Below are positions 4,942-5,087 of a stretch of 5,087 nucleotides of DNA, piece after piece (the first letter of the stretch is position 1; every line of letters begins with the position of its first letter). A program made the translations under genes and the position numbers. The stretch is taken from the NCBI GenBank assembly GCA_029881175.1, contig JAOUNC010000245.1, positions 1 to 5,087 on the forward strand, read 5' to 3'. This stretch comes from Nitrospirota bacterium. Its GTDB lineage: Bacteria > Nitrospirota > Nitrospiria > Nitrospirales > UBA8639. Below the pieces are notes generated by a model. The model was not told where the DNA came from. It did no database searches and saw only the letters and a program-made list of their open reading frames with translations.

Positions 4942-5087
4942 CTGGCAGACTCGAATTAAGGCAAGAATTTTTCATAGGCAAAGATGCGGGGGCACTCCAA
5001 GACCTTCCTGCCATTAATGCTATGTGAACCATGATGAAATCCACTCTCCTGTTTAAATGCAAGCCAAGAAACCGTTTGAATGAAAAG

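Noticed and set aside
4922..5014. Small plus-strand frame of about 30 codons starting at ATG 4922.
   Set aside because: It has no ribosome-binding site, overlaps the weak hairpin and has no recognisable sequence.
5031..5087. ATG-ATG start with 19 open codons running off the right edge.
   Set aside because: It is too short to judge and lacks a Shine-Dalgarno sequence; possible but unsupported start of a next gene.

Overview
The window is an ordinary-looking bacterial chromosomal segment of moderate G+C. It carries six protein genes, one of them cut by the left edge, and one roughly 500-base non-coding island that holds most of the unusual structure. The mix of genes is a stand-alone RlmL-type rRNA methyltransferase, an Rcp1-like receiver protein, a CysQ-type phosphatase, a DUF2835 protein with a YqaA homologue, and a DegT-family sugar aminotransferase. 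This suggests a Gram-negative environmental bacterium. Nitrospirota or a proteobacterium would fit, but the sequence alone does not settle the phylum, and I see no plasmid, phage or conjugation gene.

Layout. At 3-854 (+) is the C-terminal part of a THUMP-type 23S rRNA guanine-N2 methyltransferase. Converging on it with a 7-base gap is a small receiver-only protein at 862-1344 (-), in which the phosphorylatable aspartate is replaced by serine. Upstream of that on the same strand is a CysQ/inositol-monophosphatase-type phosphatase at 1624-2427 (-). The 190-base divergent region 2428-2617 separates it from a two-gene plus-strand operon: a DUF2835 protein (2618-2854) and a YqaA-type DedA/VTT membrane protein (2865-3293).

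The gap 3294-3794 contains two separate, nearly full-length imperfect palindromes of about 170-180 bases (3291-3470 and 3504-3671). Both look like non-autonomous mobile elements (MITE-like). The first appears to be inserted in the last codons of yqaA, flanked by a CTTCT duplication, and supplies its present stop codon. The second has 10-base terminal inverted repeats flanked by TA. A further 13-base-pair leader hairpin (3717-3753) precedes the PLP-dependent sugar aminotransferase at 3795-4913 (+). The last 174 bases hold a weak hairpin and no convincing gene.

The genes do not form one pathway: they cover rRNA modification, signalling, nucleotide or sugar-phosphate turnover, membrane lipid handling and surface-sugar synthesis. 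I found no defence system, CRISPR array, tRNA or rRNA. The points most worth a second look are the receiver lacking its phosphoacceptor and the pair of palindromic elements.
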